Of a stretch of 64,000 nucleotides of DNA, positions 31,393-40,578 are shown one piece after another (the stretch's first letter is position 1; every line of letters starts with the position of its first letter). The stretch covers positions 62,001 to 126,000 of the forward strand of contig DATGLS010000026.1 in assembly GCA_035293985.1 (NCBI GenBank). The letters run 5' to 3'. The notes under the pieces were generated by a model. It had not been told where the DNA came from, did not search any database, and saw only the letters and a list, made by a program, of their open reading frames with translations. Made by a program: the position numbers and the translations under genes. This stretch comes from JAVDCA01 sp035293985 (GTDB taxonomy: Bacteria > Pseudomonadota > Alphaproteobacteria > Rhizobiales > Xanthobacteraceae).

Positions 31393-31977
31393 TCACGTGC
31401 CCTCGTCCTTGAGCCGTGCGTACAGCAGATGGTCCTGCCAGATGCCGTTGATGCAGAGATACTGGCGCGCATAGCCTTCGCGCGCGAAGCCGCAGCGTTC
31501 GAGCAGGCGCATCGACGGGGTGTTGGTCGGGATGCAAGCCGCCTCGACTCGGTGCAGCCGCAGGGTCCCGAACGCGAACGGCAGCACCGCCTTGACGGCC
31601 GCCGTCATGTGGCCGCGGCGCACGAACGGCAGGCCCATCCAGTAGCCGATGCTGCCCGCCTGGGCGACGCCGCGCCGGATGCTCGCCAGCGTGAGCCCGC
31701 CGACGAGCACGCCGTCGGGCTTGCGGAAGGCGAAAAAGGCATAGGACTGGTCGCTCCGCCAATCCTCGGCATAACGCTTGAGCCGTCGGCGGAAGGCGCC
31801 GCGGGTGAGATCGTCCGCCGGCCATGTCGGCTCCCAAGGCGTGAGGAACTCGCGGCTCGACGCACGCAGCTCCGCCCATTCCTCGAAGTCCGCCATCTGC
31901 GGCAGCCGCAGCGTTACGCCCTCGCCGTCGAGGCTGGGCGAGGACTCGGCAAAGCCGACCGTGCGGAAGAACGCCAT
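31393..31977 (-). CDS. GNAT-family N-acetyltransferase (RimJ-like)
   Basis: A 194-residue acetyltransferase: VTLRLPQMADFEEWAELRAS, then LVGGLTLASIRRG, the acetyl-CoA loop and MRLLERCGFAREGYARQYLC of RimJ/RimL-type ribosomal protein acetylases, which modify N-terminal alanine or serine. ATG 31977 follows a palindromic repeat. It sits between two copies of the GATCATGC palindrome, downstream of the M16 peptidase. Confidence 0.9.
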   Translation of the reverse strand: MAFFRTVGFAESSPSLDGEGVTLRLPQMADFEEWAELRASSREFLTPWEPTWPADDLTRGAFRRRLKRYAEDWRSDQSYAFFAFRKPDGVLVGGLTLASIRRGVAQAGSIGYWMGLPFVRRGHMTAAVKAVLPFAFGTLRLHRVEAACIPTNTPSMRLLERCGFAREGYARQYLCINGIWQDHLLYARLKDEGT

Positions 31978-31991
31978 AGTCCCTATCCCTG

Positions 31992-32040
31992 GCGCATGAT
32001 CTTGCCCGAAAAACGGTACCCACTTTTCGGGATCATGCGC
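31992..32040. repeat. GATCATGC palindrome, copy 2
   Basis: gcgcatgatct...ccgaaaaa, then cttttcgg...gatcatgcgc. Same family as 31254-31298, in the spacer between the M16 peptidase and GNAT genes; likely a hairpin in the transcript. Confidence 0.85.
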
Positions 32041-32057
32041 GATCCTCGGCGTCTGCG

Positions 32058-33326
32058 CTATGCGGCCTTGTGGACGAGGCGCTCGGCGATCGCGGCGGCG
32101 CTTTCCAGCCCGGCGGGACCGAGCGCCGCCACGGCGGGCCGGCCGCGCGTGATCAGGTCGCGCCCGGCGACGCGCGCGCTCTCGACCGTCACGGCGTCGA
32201 TGCGCGCGACCACCTCCTCGAGCGGCATGGGGCGGCCGTAGATGTGGATCTGGCGCGCGAGCTGCGAGGCGCGATCGCTCGCGCTCTCCAGCGCCATCAG
32301 CAGGCTCACCTTCATCTGCGCCTTGGCGCGCGCCACCTCGTTCTCGTCGAGCGTCTCCGCGGTCGCGGCGAGCTCGCCGACGACGACGCGCATCAGCTCG
32401 GGCGCATCGGCGATGTCGGTGCCGGCGTAGAGGCCGAACATGCCGGTGTCCGCGTAGGCGGAATGGAACGCGTAGATCGAGTAGCACAGCCCGCGCTGCT
32501 CGCGCACCTCCTGGAACAGCCGCGACGACATGCCCCCGCCGAGCGCGTTGGTGAAGACCTGCAGGCTGAACAGCGAGGGATCGCGCTGCGGCACGCCCTC
32601 GAGCGCGAGCGCGATGTGCACCTGCTCGAGGTCGCGCGTCTCGACCCGCACGCCGCCGCGGAACTGGGCCGGTACCGGCGCGGGCGCGACCGGCCCTGCG
32701 AAGGCGGCGAAGCGGCGCTCGGCCTCGCCGACGACCGTCGCGTGGTCGACCGCGCCGGCGGCCGCGATCACGGTGCGCGGTCCGCGATAGTGATGAGAAA
32801 GATAGGCCTTGAGGCGCTTGCCGTCGAACGAGCGCACGGTCGCGCGGGTGCCGAGGATCGAGCGGCCGACCGGCTGGTCCGCGAAGGCCGTCGCCTGCAG
32901 GTACTCGAACACGAGATCGTCGGGCGTGTCCTCGACCGCGCCGATCTCCTGGATGATCACGTTCTTCTCGCGCGCCATCTCGTCGGGATCGAACGACGGC
33001 GCCGTGAGGATGTCGGAGAGCACGTCGAGGGCGAGCGGCACGTCGGCGCGCAGGGTGCGAGCGTAGTAGGCGGTCATCTCGACCCCGGTCGCGGCATTGA
33101 GGTCGCCGCCGACCGCCTCGATCTCCTCGGCGATCTGCCGCGCGGTGCGCCGCGTCGTGCCCTTGAACGCCATGTGCTCGAGGAAGTGCGAGATGCCCTG
33201 CTCTTCCGGCTGCTCGTTGCGGCTGCCGCACGCGACCCAGACGCCGAGCGCGGCGGTCTCGAGATGCGGCATGGCGTCGGTGACGACCGTAAGACCCGTT
33301 GGCAGGCGGGTGACCTCGACGCTCAT
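32058..33326 (-). CDS. M16-family zinc peptidase (processing-peptidase-like)
   Basis: A 422-residue metallopeptidase. The inverted zinc motif HFLEH lies at residues 47-51, with the downstream glutamate in EIEAVGGDLNA. The C-terminal inactive half has SRLFQEVREQRGLCYSIYAF. It resembles the mitochondrial processing peptidase beta subunit and rickettsial peptidases, presumed to degrade or process exported peptides. It overlaps the thrC stop by four bases, so translation is coupled. Confidence 0.94.
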   Translation of the reverse strand: MSVEVTRLPTGLTVVTDAMPHLETAALGVWVACGSRNEQPEEQGISHFLEHMAFKGTTRRTARQIAEEIEAVGGDLNAATGVEMTAYYARTLRADVPLALDVLSDILTAPSFDPDEMAREKNVIIQEIGAVEDTPDDLVFEYLQATAFADQPVGRSILGTRATVRSFDGKRLKAYLSHHYRGPRTVIAAAGAVDHATVVGEAERRFAAFAGPVAPAPVPAQFRGGVRVETRDLEQVHIALALEGVPQRDPSLFSLQVFTNALGGGMSSRLFQEVREQRGLCYSIYAFHSAYADTGMFGLYAGTDIADAPELMRVVVGELAATAETLDENEVARAKAQMKVSLLMALESASDRASQLARQIHIYGRPMPLEEVVARIDAVTVESARVAGRDLITRGRPAVAALGPAGLESAAAIAERLVHKAA

Positions 33327-34738
33327 GCGGCTCTCCCTTCGCGCGCTGCGCGGCTTGCTTCGACGACGAAACGTTCGACCGCGGCCTGATCCGCGGGCAG
33401 GACGGTGACGCGCTCGCGTCGCAGCGTCAGATCGGCGAGCCAGTCAGGCAGGCCCGGGCGCACCCCGCACGCCGCCTCGACGGCGTCGGGAAACTTGGCC
33501 GCGTGCGCGGTCGACAGCACGACCATCGGCACCGCCGGATCGCGGCTCTCCTTCTCGGCGACCGCGATCGCGACGCCGGTGTGCGGATCGATGGTGACGC
33601 CGGTCTCGCGCAAGGTCGTGCGGATCGCGGCGGCGGTCTCGGCCTCGCTTGCGCGGTCGGCGGTGAACATCGCGCGGATCGCGGCGAGCGCCGGCGCCGG
33701 AATCGAGAAACGTCCCGACTGGGCGAGCGAGCCCATCGCGGCGCGCACCGGCGCCGCGTCGCGCCCGCAGGCCTCGAACAGCAGACGCTCGAAATTCGAG
33801 GAGACCTGGATGTCCATCGACGGCGAGGCGGTCGCGACCACGCCGCGCACCTCGTAGGTCCCGGTTGCGATCGTTCGGGCGAGGATGTCGTTGACGTTGG
33901 TCGCGACGGTGAGCCGGTCCACCGGCAGCCCCATCTGCGCCGCGACGTAGCCCGCGAAGACGTCGCCGAAATTGCCGGTCGGCACCGTGAAGGCGACTTT
34001 GCGGTGCGGCGCGCCGAGCGCCGCCGCGGCGACGAAGTAGTAGACGACCTGGGCGGCGATGCGCGCGAAATTGATCGAGTTCACGCCCGAGAGGCCGACG
34101 CGATCGCGGAATGCATGGTGGTTGAACATCGCCTTCACGATCGCCTGGCAGTCGTCGAAGGTGCCCTCGATCGCGAGCGCGTGGACGTTCGCATCGGTCG
34201 CGCCGGTCATCATCCGCCGCTGCACGTCGGAGATGCGTCCATTGGGGAAGAGCACGACGAGATCGACTTGGGCGCGCCCGCGAAAGGCCTCGACGGCGGC
34301 GCCGCCGGTGTCGCCCGAGGTCGCGACCACGATCGTCGTGCGCTCGCCGCGGCTCGCCAGCGCATGATCCATCATGCGGGCGAGGAACTGCATCGCCAGA
34401 TCCTTGAAGGCGAGGGTCGGCCCGTGAAAGAGCTCGAGAATGAAGGTGCCGGGGCCGATCTGCGCGAGCGGCGTCACGGCGGGATGACGGAACGTCGCAT
34501 AGGCTTCGCGCGCCATACGGGCGAGATCGGCGTCAGCCACGGCGCCGCCCGCGAACGCACGCAGCACCTCGACCGCGACTTCCGCATAGGGCCGTCCGGC
34601 GAAGCTCGCGATGGTGTCCCGATCGAGCCGAGGCCATGATTCAGGTACGTAAAGGCCGCCGTCGCGGGCGAGACCCGCGAGCGTCACGTCGACGAAGCCG
34701 AGCGCGGGGGCTTCACCCCGGGTCGAGATATAACGCAC
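33323..34738 (-). CDS. thrC: Threonine synthase
   Basis: A PLP enzyme converting O-phosphohomoserine to threonine. 471 residues from the GTG at 34738, which has AGGA eight bases upstream and gives the usual opening VRYISTRGEAPALGFVDV; an ATG 12 codons earlier is also in frame. The PLP lysine is in GPTLAFKDLAMQF (about residue 112), and the phosphate loop is SGDTGGAAVEAF. Overlaps the M16 gene by four bases. Confidence 0.95.
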   Translation of the reverse strand: MRYISTRGEAPALGFVDVTLAGLARDGGLYVPESWPRLDRDTIASFAGRPYAEVAVEVLRAFAGGAVADADLARMAREAYATFRHPAVTPLAQIGPGTFILELFHGPTLAFKDLAMQFLARMMDHALASRGERTTIVVATSGDTGGAAVEAFRGRAQVDLVVLFPNGRISDVQRRMMTGATDANVHALAIEGTFDDCQAIVKAMFNHHAFRDRVGLSGVNSINFARIAAQVVYYFVAAAALGAPHRKVAFTVPTGNFGDVFAGYVAAQMGLPVDRLTVATNVNDILARTIATGTYEVRGVVATASPSMDIQVSSNFERLLFEACGRDAAPVRAAMGSLAQSGRFSIPAPALAAIRAMFTADRASEAETAAAIRTTLRETGVTIDPHTGVAIAVAEKESRDPAVPMVVLSTAHAAKFPDAVEAACGVRPGLPDWLADLTLRRERVTVLPADQAAVERFVVEASRAAREGRAA

Positions 34739-34904
34739 CGATCGGGTCCTGGGCGGCAGGGTTGCCGGGGCCATCCCGGCACCCTGGCACAGTCCTTAAC
34801 TTGTTGGAATCACGAAGGTTAACGCCGGTCTCCGGGATCGCGCCGACGCCGGCAGAAGACTAGTCGGAAGGGTCACGGCGCACAAGGACCGGTTGGCTAA
34901 AGTG

Positions 34905-35663
34905 CTAAACGGGCGCCCCCTGACGCGCCCGCAGGCGGCCGACGAGCCAGATGCCGAAGGAGACGGCCAGGACGGCGGCAAGGCCATACCAGGTGAAGGC
35001 GTAGCCCAAGTGATTGTTGGGAAATGATGGTTTCATGGCACCGGCTTGCGGAAGCCCCCCCGGGGCAGCCGGCGATTCCTGGTCAATATAGAAGGGGGCG
35101 ACGGGGCCAATCCGCTTCGCCGCCGCGATCGCGGTCGAATCGCGGGAGAACCACAGGTTAGTGGCTGGCTCGCCAGCGGGGGTGAACAGGCCGGGGCGCT
35201 CCGGCCAGCGCATGATCCCGACGATATCCACGGGTCCGGCGATCTCGCCCTGCGGGCGGGTCGCCGGATTCTGGCGGCCCTCCGGGACGAAGCCGCGATT
35301 GACCATGACGGTGCCGCCGGCGAAGCGTGCCGGCGTAAACACCCAGTAGCCCGGCCCGGTATCGCCGCCGCGCAGGGTCGACCCGGTCGTGTAGACCAGC
35401 GCTTCTTTGTCATTCTCGAACGTGGCGCTGACGGTGACGCGGCGATACTCATCGCGCGCCGGATCGAGCCGCGCCCAGTCGGCGGGCGGCGGCAGCTGCG
35501 CCGGCGGCGCGGCAAGGCGCGCCGTGACGGTTGCGATCAGCGCCTCCTTCCAGGCGAGGCGCTTGACCTGCCAGGTGCCGAGCCCGATCAGCAGCGCGAA
35601 GACGCACGCTGCCGCGATGCTCGGCCCGACGAGCCCGCGGCGCTCCGCCTTGTCGGCTGTCAC
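34905..35663 (-). CDS. SURF1-family cytochrome oxidase assembly protein
   Basis: A 252-residue protein with one helix at each end (AAACVFALLIGLGTWQVKRL and GLAAVLAVSFGIWLVGRL) around a periplasmic domain with GPGYWVFTPARFAGG and VMVNRGFVP, as in SURF1/Shy1, which delivers heme a to subunit I. The GTG start at 35663 overlaps the DUF983 stop (GTGA), so the two are coupled. It lies next to the cta genes. Confidence 0.92.
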   Translation of the reverse strand: MTADKAERRGLVGPSIAAACVFALLIGLGTWQVKRLAWKEALIATVTARLAAPPAQLPPPADWARLDPARDEYRRVTVSATFENDKEALVYTTGSTLRGGDTGPGYWVFTPARFAGGTVMVNRGFVPEGRQNPATRPQGEIAGPVDIVGIMRWPERPGLFTPAGEPATNLWFSRDSTAIAAAKRIGPVAPFYIDQESPAAPGGLPQAGAMKPSFPNNHLGYAFTWYGLAAVLAVSFGIWLVGRLRARQGAPV

Positions 35664-36046
35664 GCGTCGCCTCGCCGCTCGAGCCGGCCTTCCGCGGCTT
35701 TGTGGTGATACTGCAACGCGATCAGCACGCCCTTCATCAGCCGGAGCGGCACGACAGTGGTGATGAGAATCAGCGGCAGCCACAGCACCGCGTGGACCCA
35801 GAATGGCGGCGCATACACCACCTCGGTGACGAGCGCCGCACCGACCACGACGAACCCCGCGAACAGAATGACGAACACCATCGGGCCGTCCCCTGCGTCG
35901 GCGAACGCATAATCGAGCCCGCACGCCTCACACGCAGACTTCAGGCCGAGAAAGCCCGCAAACATCTTGCCTTTGCCGCAATGCGGACAGCGGCCCGCGA
36001 GGCCGGCGAGGATCGGATTGGGAGGTGTGGTCGTGATTTGGCTCAT
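35660..36046 (-). CDS. DUF983 zinc-ribbon membrane protein
   Basis: A 128-residue protein with a zinc-ribbon-like motif CPHCGKGKMF...CEACGLDY and two helices (VFVILFAGFVVVGAALVTEV, AVLWLPLILITTVVPLRLM). Such proteins are regularly found between ctaE and surf1 in alphaproteobacteria and are presumed to help oxidase maturation. ATG 36046 starts the conserved part; GGAGG lies some way upstream. Confidence 0.9.
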   Translation of the reverse strand: MSQITTTPPNPILAGLAGRCPHCGKGKMFAGFLGLKSACEACGLDYAFADAGDGPMVFVILFAGFVVVGAALVTEVVYAPPFWVHAVLWLPLILITTVVPLRLMKGVLIALQYHHKAAEGRLERRGDA

Positions 36047-36112
36047 CGCACGTCGCTGTGCTTGCCCGCCCCGGCGGTCATAGCTCCCGTCATGGGCGTC
36101 CGCAAATGCAAA

Positions 36113-36137
36113 AGGGGGCGGCGCTCGGCCGCCCCCT
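36113..36137 (-). terminator. Intrinsic terminator after ctaE
   Basis: AGGGGGCGGC and GCCGCCCCCT form a perfect ten-base stem with a five-base loop, followed on the minus strand by TTTTGCATTTG. It lies between ctaE and DUF983 and would end or attenuate the oxidase message. Confidence 0.75.
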
Positions 36138-36154
36138 CGCATCTTTGCTCGCGC

Positions 36155-37018
36155 TCAGCCGGCGACGCCGGCGAGGTGCGGCCCCTCGCCCCAGACGTAG
36201 ATGCAGGAGAAGAGAAAGAGCCACACGACGTCGACGAAATGCCAGTACCAGGCGGCGAACTCGAAGCCGAGGTGCTGCTTGGGCGTGAACTGGCCGTCGA
36301 AGGCCCGCACCAGGCAGACGATCAGGAACACCGAGCCGATGATGACGTGGAAGCCGTGGAAGCCGGTCGCCATGAAGAAGGTGGCGCCGTAGATGTTGCC
36401 TTTGAAGGCGAACGCCGCGTGGCTGTACTCCCAGGCCTGCACGCAGGTGAAGGAGAGGCCGAGCGCGATGGTGCAGATCAGGCCCCATTTGAGGCCCTCG
36501 CGATCATCGTGCAGGAGCGCGTGGTGCGCCCAGGTTACGGTCGTGCCCGAGGTCAGCAGGATCAGCGTGTTGAGGAGCGGCAGGTGCCAGGGATCGAAGG
36601 TCTCGATGCCCTTTGGCGGCCATACGCCGCCGACGAACTGGTCGCGCACGACCTGGTGCAGGTCGGCCGGGAACAGCGCAGTGTTGAAATAGGCCCAGAA
36701 CCAGGCGACGAAGAACATCACCTCGGAGGCGATGAAGAGGATCATGCCGTAGCGATGCGAGAGCTGCACCACGCGGGTGTGATACCCCTCCTTGTCGGCC
36801 TCTTTCACCACGTCGCTCCACCACCCGAACATGGTGTAGAGGACACCCAGCACGCCGGCGAGCATCAGCCAGATCGAGCCCGGGAAGAGGTTGTGCATCC
36901 AGCAGATGGCGCCGACCGCCATGACGAAGGCTGATATCGACCCCACGGCCGGCCACGGACTCGGCTCGACCAGGTGGTAGTCGTGGTGCTTGACGTGGGC
37001 GTCGGCCATTTGCGTCAT
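36155..37018 (-). CDS. ctaE: Cytochrome c oxidase subunit III
   Basis: A 287-residue, seven-helix subunit of the aa3 oxidase. Landmarks: HDYHLVEPSPWPAVGS, RYGMILFIASEVMFFVAWFW, LLTSGTTVTWAHHAL and the ending FAAWYWHFVDVVWLFLF. It stabilises proton uptake in subunit I. Fifth structural or assembly gene of the cta cluster, followed by a terminator. Confidence 0.97.
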   Translation of the reverse strand: MTQMADAHVKHHDYHLVEPSPWPAVGSISAFVMAVGAICWMHNLFPGSIWLMLAGVLGVLYTMFGWWSDVVKEADKEGYHTRVVQLSHRYGMILFIASEVMFFVAWFWAYFNTALFPADLHQVVRDQFVGGVWPPKGIETFDPWHLPLLNTLILLTSGTTVTWAHHALLHDDREGLKWGLICTIALGLSFTCVQAWEYSHAAFAFKGNIYGATFFMATGFHGFHVIIGSVFLIVCLVRAFDGQFTPKQHLGFEFAAWYWHFVDVVWLFLFSCIYVWGEGPHLAGVAG

Positions 37019-37070
37019 CTCCGTCTTGAATTCTGTCGCGGCGCGTGCGCCGCAGCGTGTTTCCTGATCT

Positions 37071-37679
37071 CTAAAGCCGCCGTCCCGGCGTCGCCAGCTC
37101 CGCGTCGCCGGCCGGGCGAGCCGGCGCGGTGACGGGAATTGGATAGAACGTATAGGAGAGCGTGATGGTGTTGAGATCGTCCTGATCGGAATCCTTCACG
37201 ATCGACGGGTCGACGTAGAACACGACCGCCATCTGCCGCTTCTCGCCCGGCTTGAGCCGCTGCTGGGTGAAGCAGAAGCAGTTGATCTTGGTGAAGTAGG
37301 CGCCGACCTGCGGCGGCGACACGTTGTAGGCCGCCTGCGCCTCGGTGACGCGCGCGGCCTCGTTCGTCACATTGAAGTAGACGGTGGCGACCTCGCCGAT
37401 GTGCAGATCGATCGAGTTGACCTCGGGCTCGAACTTCCAGGGCAGGCCGGGGCCGACATTGGAATCGAACCGCACGGTGATCTTGCGCTCGATCATGCCG
37501 GCGGGGGCGACCTTGGAGATCAGCGGGGTGCCGCCAAACCCGGTGGTGCGGCAGAACCAGTTGTAGAGCGGCACCGCCGCATAGGCCGCGCCGACCATGG
37601 CGGCGACGAAGACGCCGCACACGAACGCGACGGCCTTGTCGCGCCGCCGCCGCGCAGGATTGGGGGAAGCATCATTCAT
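37071..37679 (-). CDS. ctaG: Cytochrome c oxidase assembly protein CtaG (Cox11)
   Basis: A 202-residue copper chaperone for the CuB site: one N-terminal helix, PLYNWFCRTTGFGGT, and the copper-binding FTKINCFCF pair, then KPGEKRQMAVVFYVDP. ATG 37679 matches the usual length; upstream residues are Arg/Ser-rich. Placed between the small protein gene and ctaE. Confidence 0.95.
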   Translation of the reverse strand: MNDASPNPARRRRDKAVAFVCGVFVAAMVGAAYAAVPLYNWFCRTTGFGGTPLISKVAPAGMIERKITVRFDSNVGPGLPWKFEPEVNSIDLHIGEVATVYFNVTNEAARVTEAQAAYNVSPPQVGAYFTKINCFCFTQQRLKPGEKRQMAVVFYVDPSIVKDSDQDDLNTITLSYTFYPIPVTAPARPAGDAELATPGRRL

Positions 37680-37689
37680 GGGATCGCTC

Positions 37690-37863
37690 TCATGGCGGCT
37701 TGATCGGATGCAGCCCCACTTTGACGATGGTGAGCGCGTAGAACAGGACGACGAGGGCGGCGAGCGCGAGCGCAATCGCGATCGAGCGGGCACGGCGGCG
37801 GCGCTTCTGCTCCTGCGTCAGCACGACGCCTTCCTGGTCGTCATGCTCGCCGTGCTGGGCCAT
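37690..37863 (-). CDS. Small one-helix protein of the oxidase cluster (CoxF-like)
   Basis: A 57-residue protein: acidic start MAQHGEHDDQEGV, a basic KRRRRARS patch, one helix (IAIALALAALVVLFYALTIV) and VGLHPIKPP. Genes like this lie between ctaB and ctaG in many alphaproteobacteria. A role in oxidase assembly is inferred from position only. An ATG three codons earlier is also possible. Confidence 0.8.
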   Translation of the reverse strand: MAQHGEHDDQEGVVLTQEQKRRRRARSIAIALALAALVVLFYALTIVKVGLHPIKPP

Positions 37864-37879
37864 GGCCGTCATCCGCCGC

Positions 37880-38827
37880 TCACACGGTCCAGCCGAGCAG
37901 GTGCGCAAGCCGATCGTCGGCGAAGAGCATCGCGAACAGAACGAACAGGTAGAGGATCGAGAAGCCGAACAGCTGCTTCGCTCCGGTCAGGCCGCTCTCG
38001 CGCTTGACCCGGATGGCGAGCGCGATCATGCCGGCGCCGCCGACCAGCGCCGTCGCGCCGTAGAGCACGCCGGCGTAGCCGATGAGCCAGGGCAGGACGC
38101 CGAGCGGCGCGAGCACCAGCGAATAGATCAGGATCTGCCGCCGGGTCTCGGCCGGACCCGAAACGACCGGCAGCATGGGAATGCCGGCGCGCGCATAGTC
38201 GTCGGAGCGCCAGAGCGACAGCGCCCAGAAATGCGGCGGCGTCCAGAAGAAGATGATGAGAAAGAGGAGAATCGACTCGACGCCGATCCCGCCGGTCGTC
38301 GCCGCCCAGCCGACCATCGGCGGAAACGCGCCGGCGGCACCGCCGATCACGATGTTCTGCGGCGTCGCACGCTTGAGCCACATCGTGTAGATCGCGACGT
38401 AGAAGAAGATCGTGAAGGCGAGCAGCCCGGCGGCAAGCCAGTTGGCCGCGAGCCCGAGCATCGCGACCGAGCCGACCGCGAGCGTCATGCCGAAGCCGAG
38501 CGCCTCGCCGCGGGTGATGTGCCCGGCGGGGATCGGCCGGGCCGAGGTGCGCGCCATCACGGCGTCGACGTCGGCGTCGTACCACATGTTGAGGGCGCCG
38601 GCGGCGCCGGCGCCGATCGCGATGCACAGGAGCGAGATGAAGCCGACCACCGGGTTGAGATGGCCGGGCGCGACGACCATCCCGACCAGCGCCGTGAACA
38701 CGACGAGCGACATCACGCGCGGCTTGAGCAGCGCAATGTAGTCGCCCACGCTGGCGATGCTAGGCTCGGCGCGCGCGCCCGTCCCCGCGGGACGGGCGAG
38801 CTCGGCGCCTTCGGTGAGCAGCGACAT
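37880..38827 (-). CDS. ctaB: Protoheme IX farnesyltransferase
   Basis: A 315-residue UbiA-type prenyltransferase that makes heme o from heme b. The aspartate-rich site is NMWYDADVDAVMARTSARP, with about eight helices after an N-terminal IALLKPRVMSLVVFTALVGM. It feeds the heme a pathway for the adjacent oxidase genes. The start lies 75 bases after ctaD, a spacer containing a 14-bp duplication. Confidence 0.96.
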   Translation of the reverse strand: MSLLTEGAELARPAGTGARAEPSIASVGDYIALLKPRVMSLVVFTALVGMVVAPGHLNPVVGFISLLCIAIGAGAAGALNMWYDADVDAVMARTSARPIPAGHITRGEALGFGMTLAVGSVAMLGLAANWLAAGLLAFTIFFYVAIYTMWLKRATPQNIVIGGAAGAFPPMVGWAATTGGIGVESILLFLIIFFWTPPHFWALSLWRSDDYARAGIPMLPVVSGPAETRRQILIYSLVLAPLGVLPWLIGYAGVLYGATALVGGAGMIALAIRVKRESGLTGAKQLFGFSILYLFVLFAMLFADDRLAHLLGWTV

Positions 38828-38837
38828 CGTGTCCAGA

Positions 38838-38865
38838 TCTTTTGCGCTGTGTCTTTTGCGCTGTC
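38838..38865. repeat. 14-bp direct duplication between ctaD and ctaB
   Basis: tcttttgcgctgtg is followed directly by tcttttgcgctgtc, with a shorter ttgcgttgtc after it. It is upstream of the ctaB start and without clear function. Confidence 0.7.
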
Positions 38866-38902
38866 TTGCGTTGTCTCAAGTCGTTCCTTGCGCCCATCCG
38901 CC

Positions 38903-40504
38903 TCACTTGATCAGCGGCAGGGTCTCGAACTGGTGGAACGGCGGCGGCGAGGAGAGCGTCCACTCGAGCGTGGTCGCGCCCGCCCCCCACGGATTGTTGC
39001 CCGCCACCTCCTTGCGCATGAACGCGCGTGCCATGCCGTAGAAGAAGATCAGGATGCCGAAGCCGGCGATGTAGGAGCCGATCGACGAGATGAAGTTCCA
39101 GCCGGCGAACGCATCGGGATAGTCGACGACGCGGCGCGGCATGCCGGCGAGACCGAGGAAGTGCTGCGGGAAGAAGATCATGTTGACGCCGATGAACGTC
39201 ACCCAAAAATGCAGCTTGCCGATCGCCTCGTCGTACATGTAGCCGGTGAACTTCGGGAACCAGTAGTACCAGCCGGCGAAGATCGTGAACACGGCGCCGA
39301 GCGAGAGCACGTAATGGAAGTGCGCGATCACGTAGTAGGTGTCGTGCAGGGCGCGATCGACCGCCGCGTTCGCGAGCACCACGCCGGAGACGCCGCCGAT
39401 CGTGAACAGGAAGATGAAGCCGATCGCCCACAGCATCGGCGTCTTGAACTCGATCGATCCGCCCCACATCGTCGCGATCCAGGAGAAGATCTTCACGCCG
39501 GTCGGCACCGCGATCACCATGGTGGCGGCGACGAAATAGGCCTGCGTGCCCGCCGACATGCCGACCGTGTACATGTGGTGCGCCCAGACGACGAAGCCGA
39601 TGCCGCCGATCGCGACCATGGCGTACGCCATGCCGAGATAGCCGAACACCGGCTTCTTGGAGAAGGTCGCGATGATCTGGCTGACCATGCCGAAGCCGGG
39701 GAGGATGAGGATGTAGACCTCCGGGTGGCCGAAGAACCAGAACAGGTGCTGGAACAGCAACGGATCGCCGCCGCCCTCCGGGCTGAAGAAGGTGGTGCCG
39801 AAGTTGCGGTCGGTGAGCAGCATCGTGATCGCGCCGGCGAGCACCGGCAGCGCGAGCAGCAGCAGGAACACCGTGACCAGGATCGACCACACGAACAGCG
39901 GCATCTTGTGCAGCGTCATGCCGGGCGCGCGCATGTTGAAGATCGTGGTGATGAAATTGATGGCGCCGAGGATCGAGGATGCGCCGGCGAGATGGATCGA
40001 CAGGATCGCAAAGTCGACCGCCGGGCCCGGGTGGCCGGAGGTCGAGAGCGGCGCGTAAAGCGTCCACCCGGTGCCGGCGCCGGCGGAGCCCGGCTCGCCC
40101 TCGACGAAGGCCGAGGTGAGCAGCAGCGCGAACGAGGCCGGCAGCAGCCAGAACGAGATGTTGTTCATGCGCGGGAACGCCATGTCGGGCGCCCCGATCA
40201 TCAACGGCACGATCCAGTTGCCGAAACCGCCGATCATGGCCGGCATCACCATGAAGAAGATCATGATGAGGCCGTGCGCGGTGGCGAAGACGTTGTACTC
40301 GTGCGTCTGATGGAAGATCTGCAGACCCGGCTCCATCAACTCGGCGCGGATCACGATCGACATGCCGGCGCCGATCACGCCCGCCGCCATCGCGAACACG
40401 AGGTACATCGTGCCGATGTCCTTGTGATTGGTGGAGTAGACGAAGCGGCGCCATCCGGTCGGGTGGCCGTGGTCGTGCGTGTCGGCTATCGCGTGCGTTG
40501 CCAT
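38903..40504 (-). CDS. ctaD: Cytochrome c oxidase subunit I
   Basis: A 533-residue, twelve-helix catalytic subunit. Heme a ligand in TAHGLIMIFFMVMPA; CuB ligands and the cross-linked tyrosine in GHPEVYILILPGFG; HHMYTVG; and the double-histidine helix HDTYYVIAHFHYVLSLG. The K-channel lysine region KKPVFGYLGMAYAM is intact. It reduces oxygen to water with cytochrome c electrons in the inner membrane. Confidence 0.98.
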   Translation of the reverse strand: MATHAIADTHDHGHPTGWRRFVYSTNHKDIGTMYLVFAMAAGVIGAGMSIVIRAELMEPGLQIFHQTHEYNVFATAHGLIMIFFMVMPAMIGGFGNWIVPLMIGAPDMAFPRMNNISFWLLPASFALLLTSAFVEGEPGSAGAGTGWTLYAPLSTSGHPGPAVDFAILSIHLAGASSILGAINFITTIFNMRAPGMTLHKMPLFVWSILVTVFLLLLALPVLAGAITMLLTDRNFGTTFFSPEGGGDPLLFQHLFWFFGHPEVYILILPGFGMVSQIIATFSKKPVFGYLGMAYAMVAIGGIGFVVWAHHMYTVGMSAGTQAYFVAATMVIAVPTGVKIFSWIATMWGGSIEFKTPMLWAIGFIFLFTIGGVSGVVLANAAVDRALHDTYYVIAHFHYVLSLGAVFTIFAGWYYWFPKFTGYMYDEAIGKLHFWVTFIGVNMIFFPQHFLGLAGMPRRVVDYPDAFAGWNFISSIGSYIAGFGILIFFYGMARAFMRKEVAGNNPWGAGATTLEWTLSSPPPFHQFETLPLIK

Positions 40505-40578
40505 CTGCTTCCTAGTCCTTCGACCTGGTCCTTCGACGCTCGTTCAAACGTTGGGCCGGCGAGCTCCCTCGCCTGCTC

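Noticed and set aside
34797..34823. CtrA binding site upstream of thrC
   Set aside because: TTAAC and GTTAAC occur, but the spacing does not fit TTAA-N7-TTAA.
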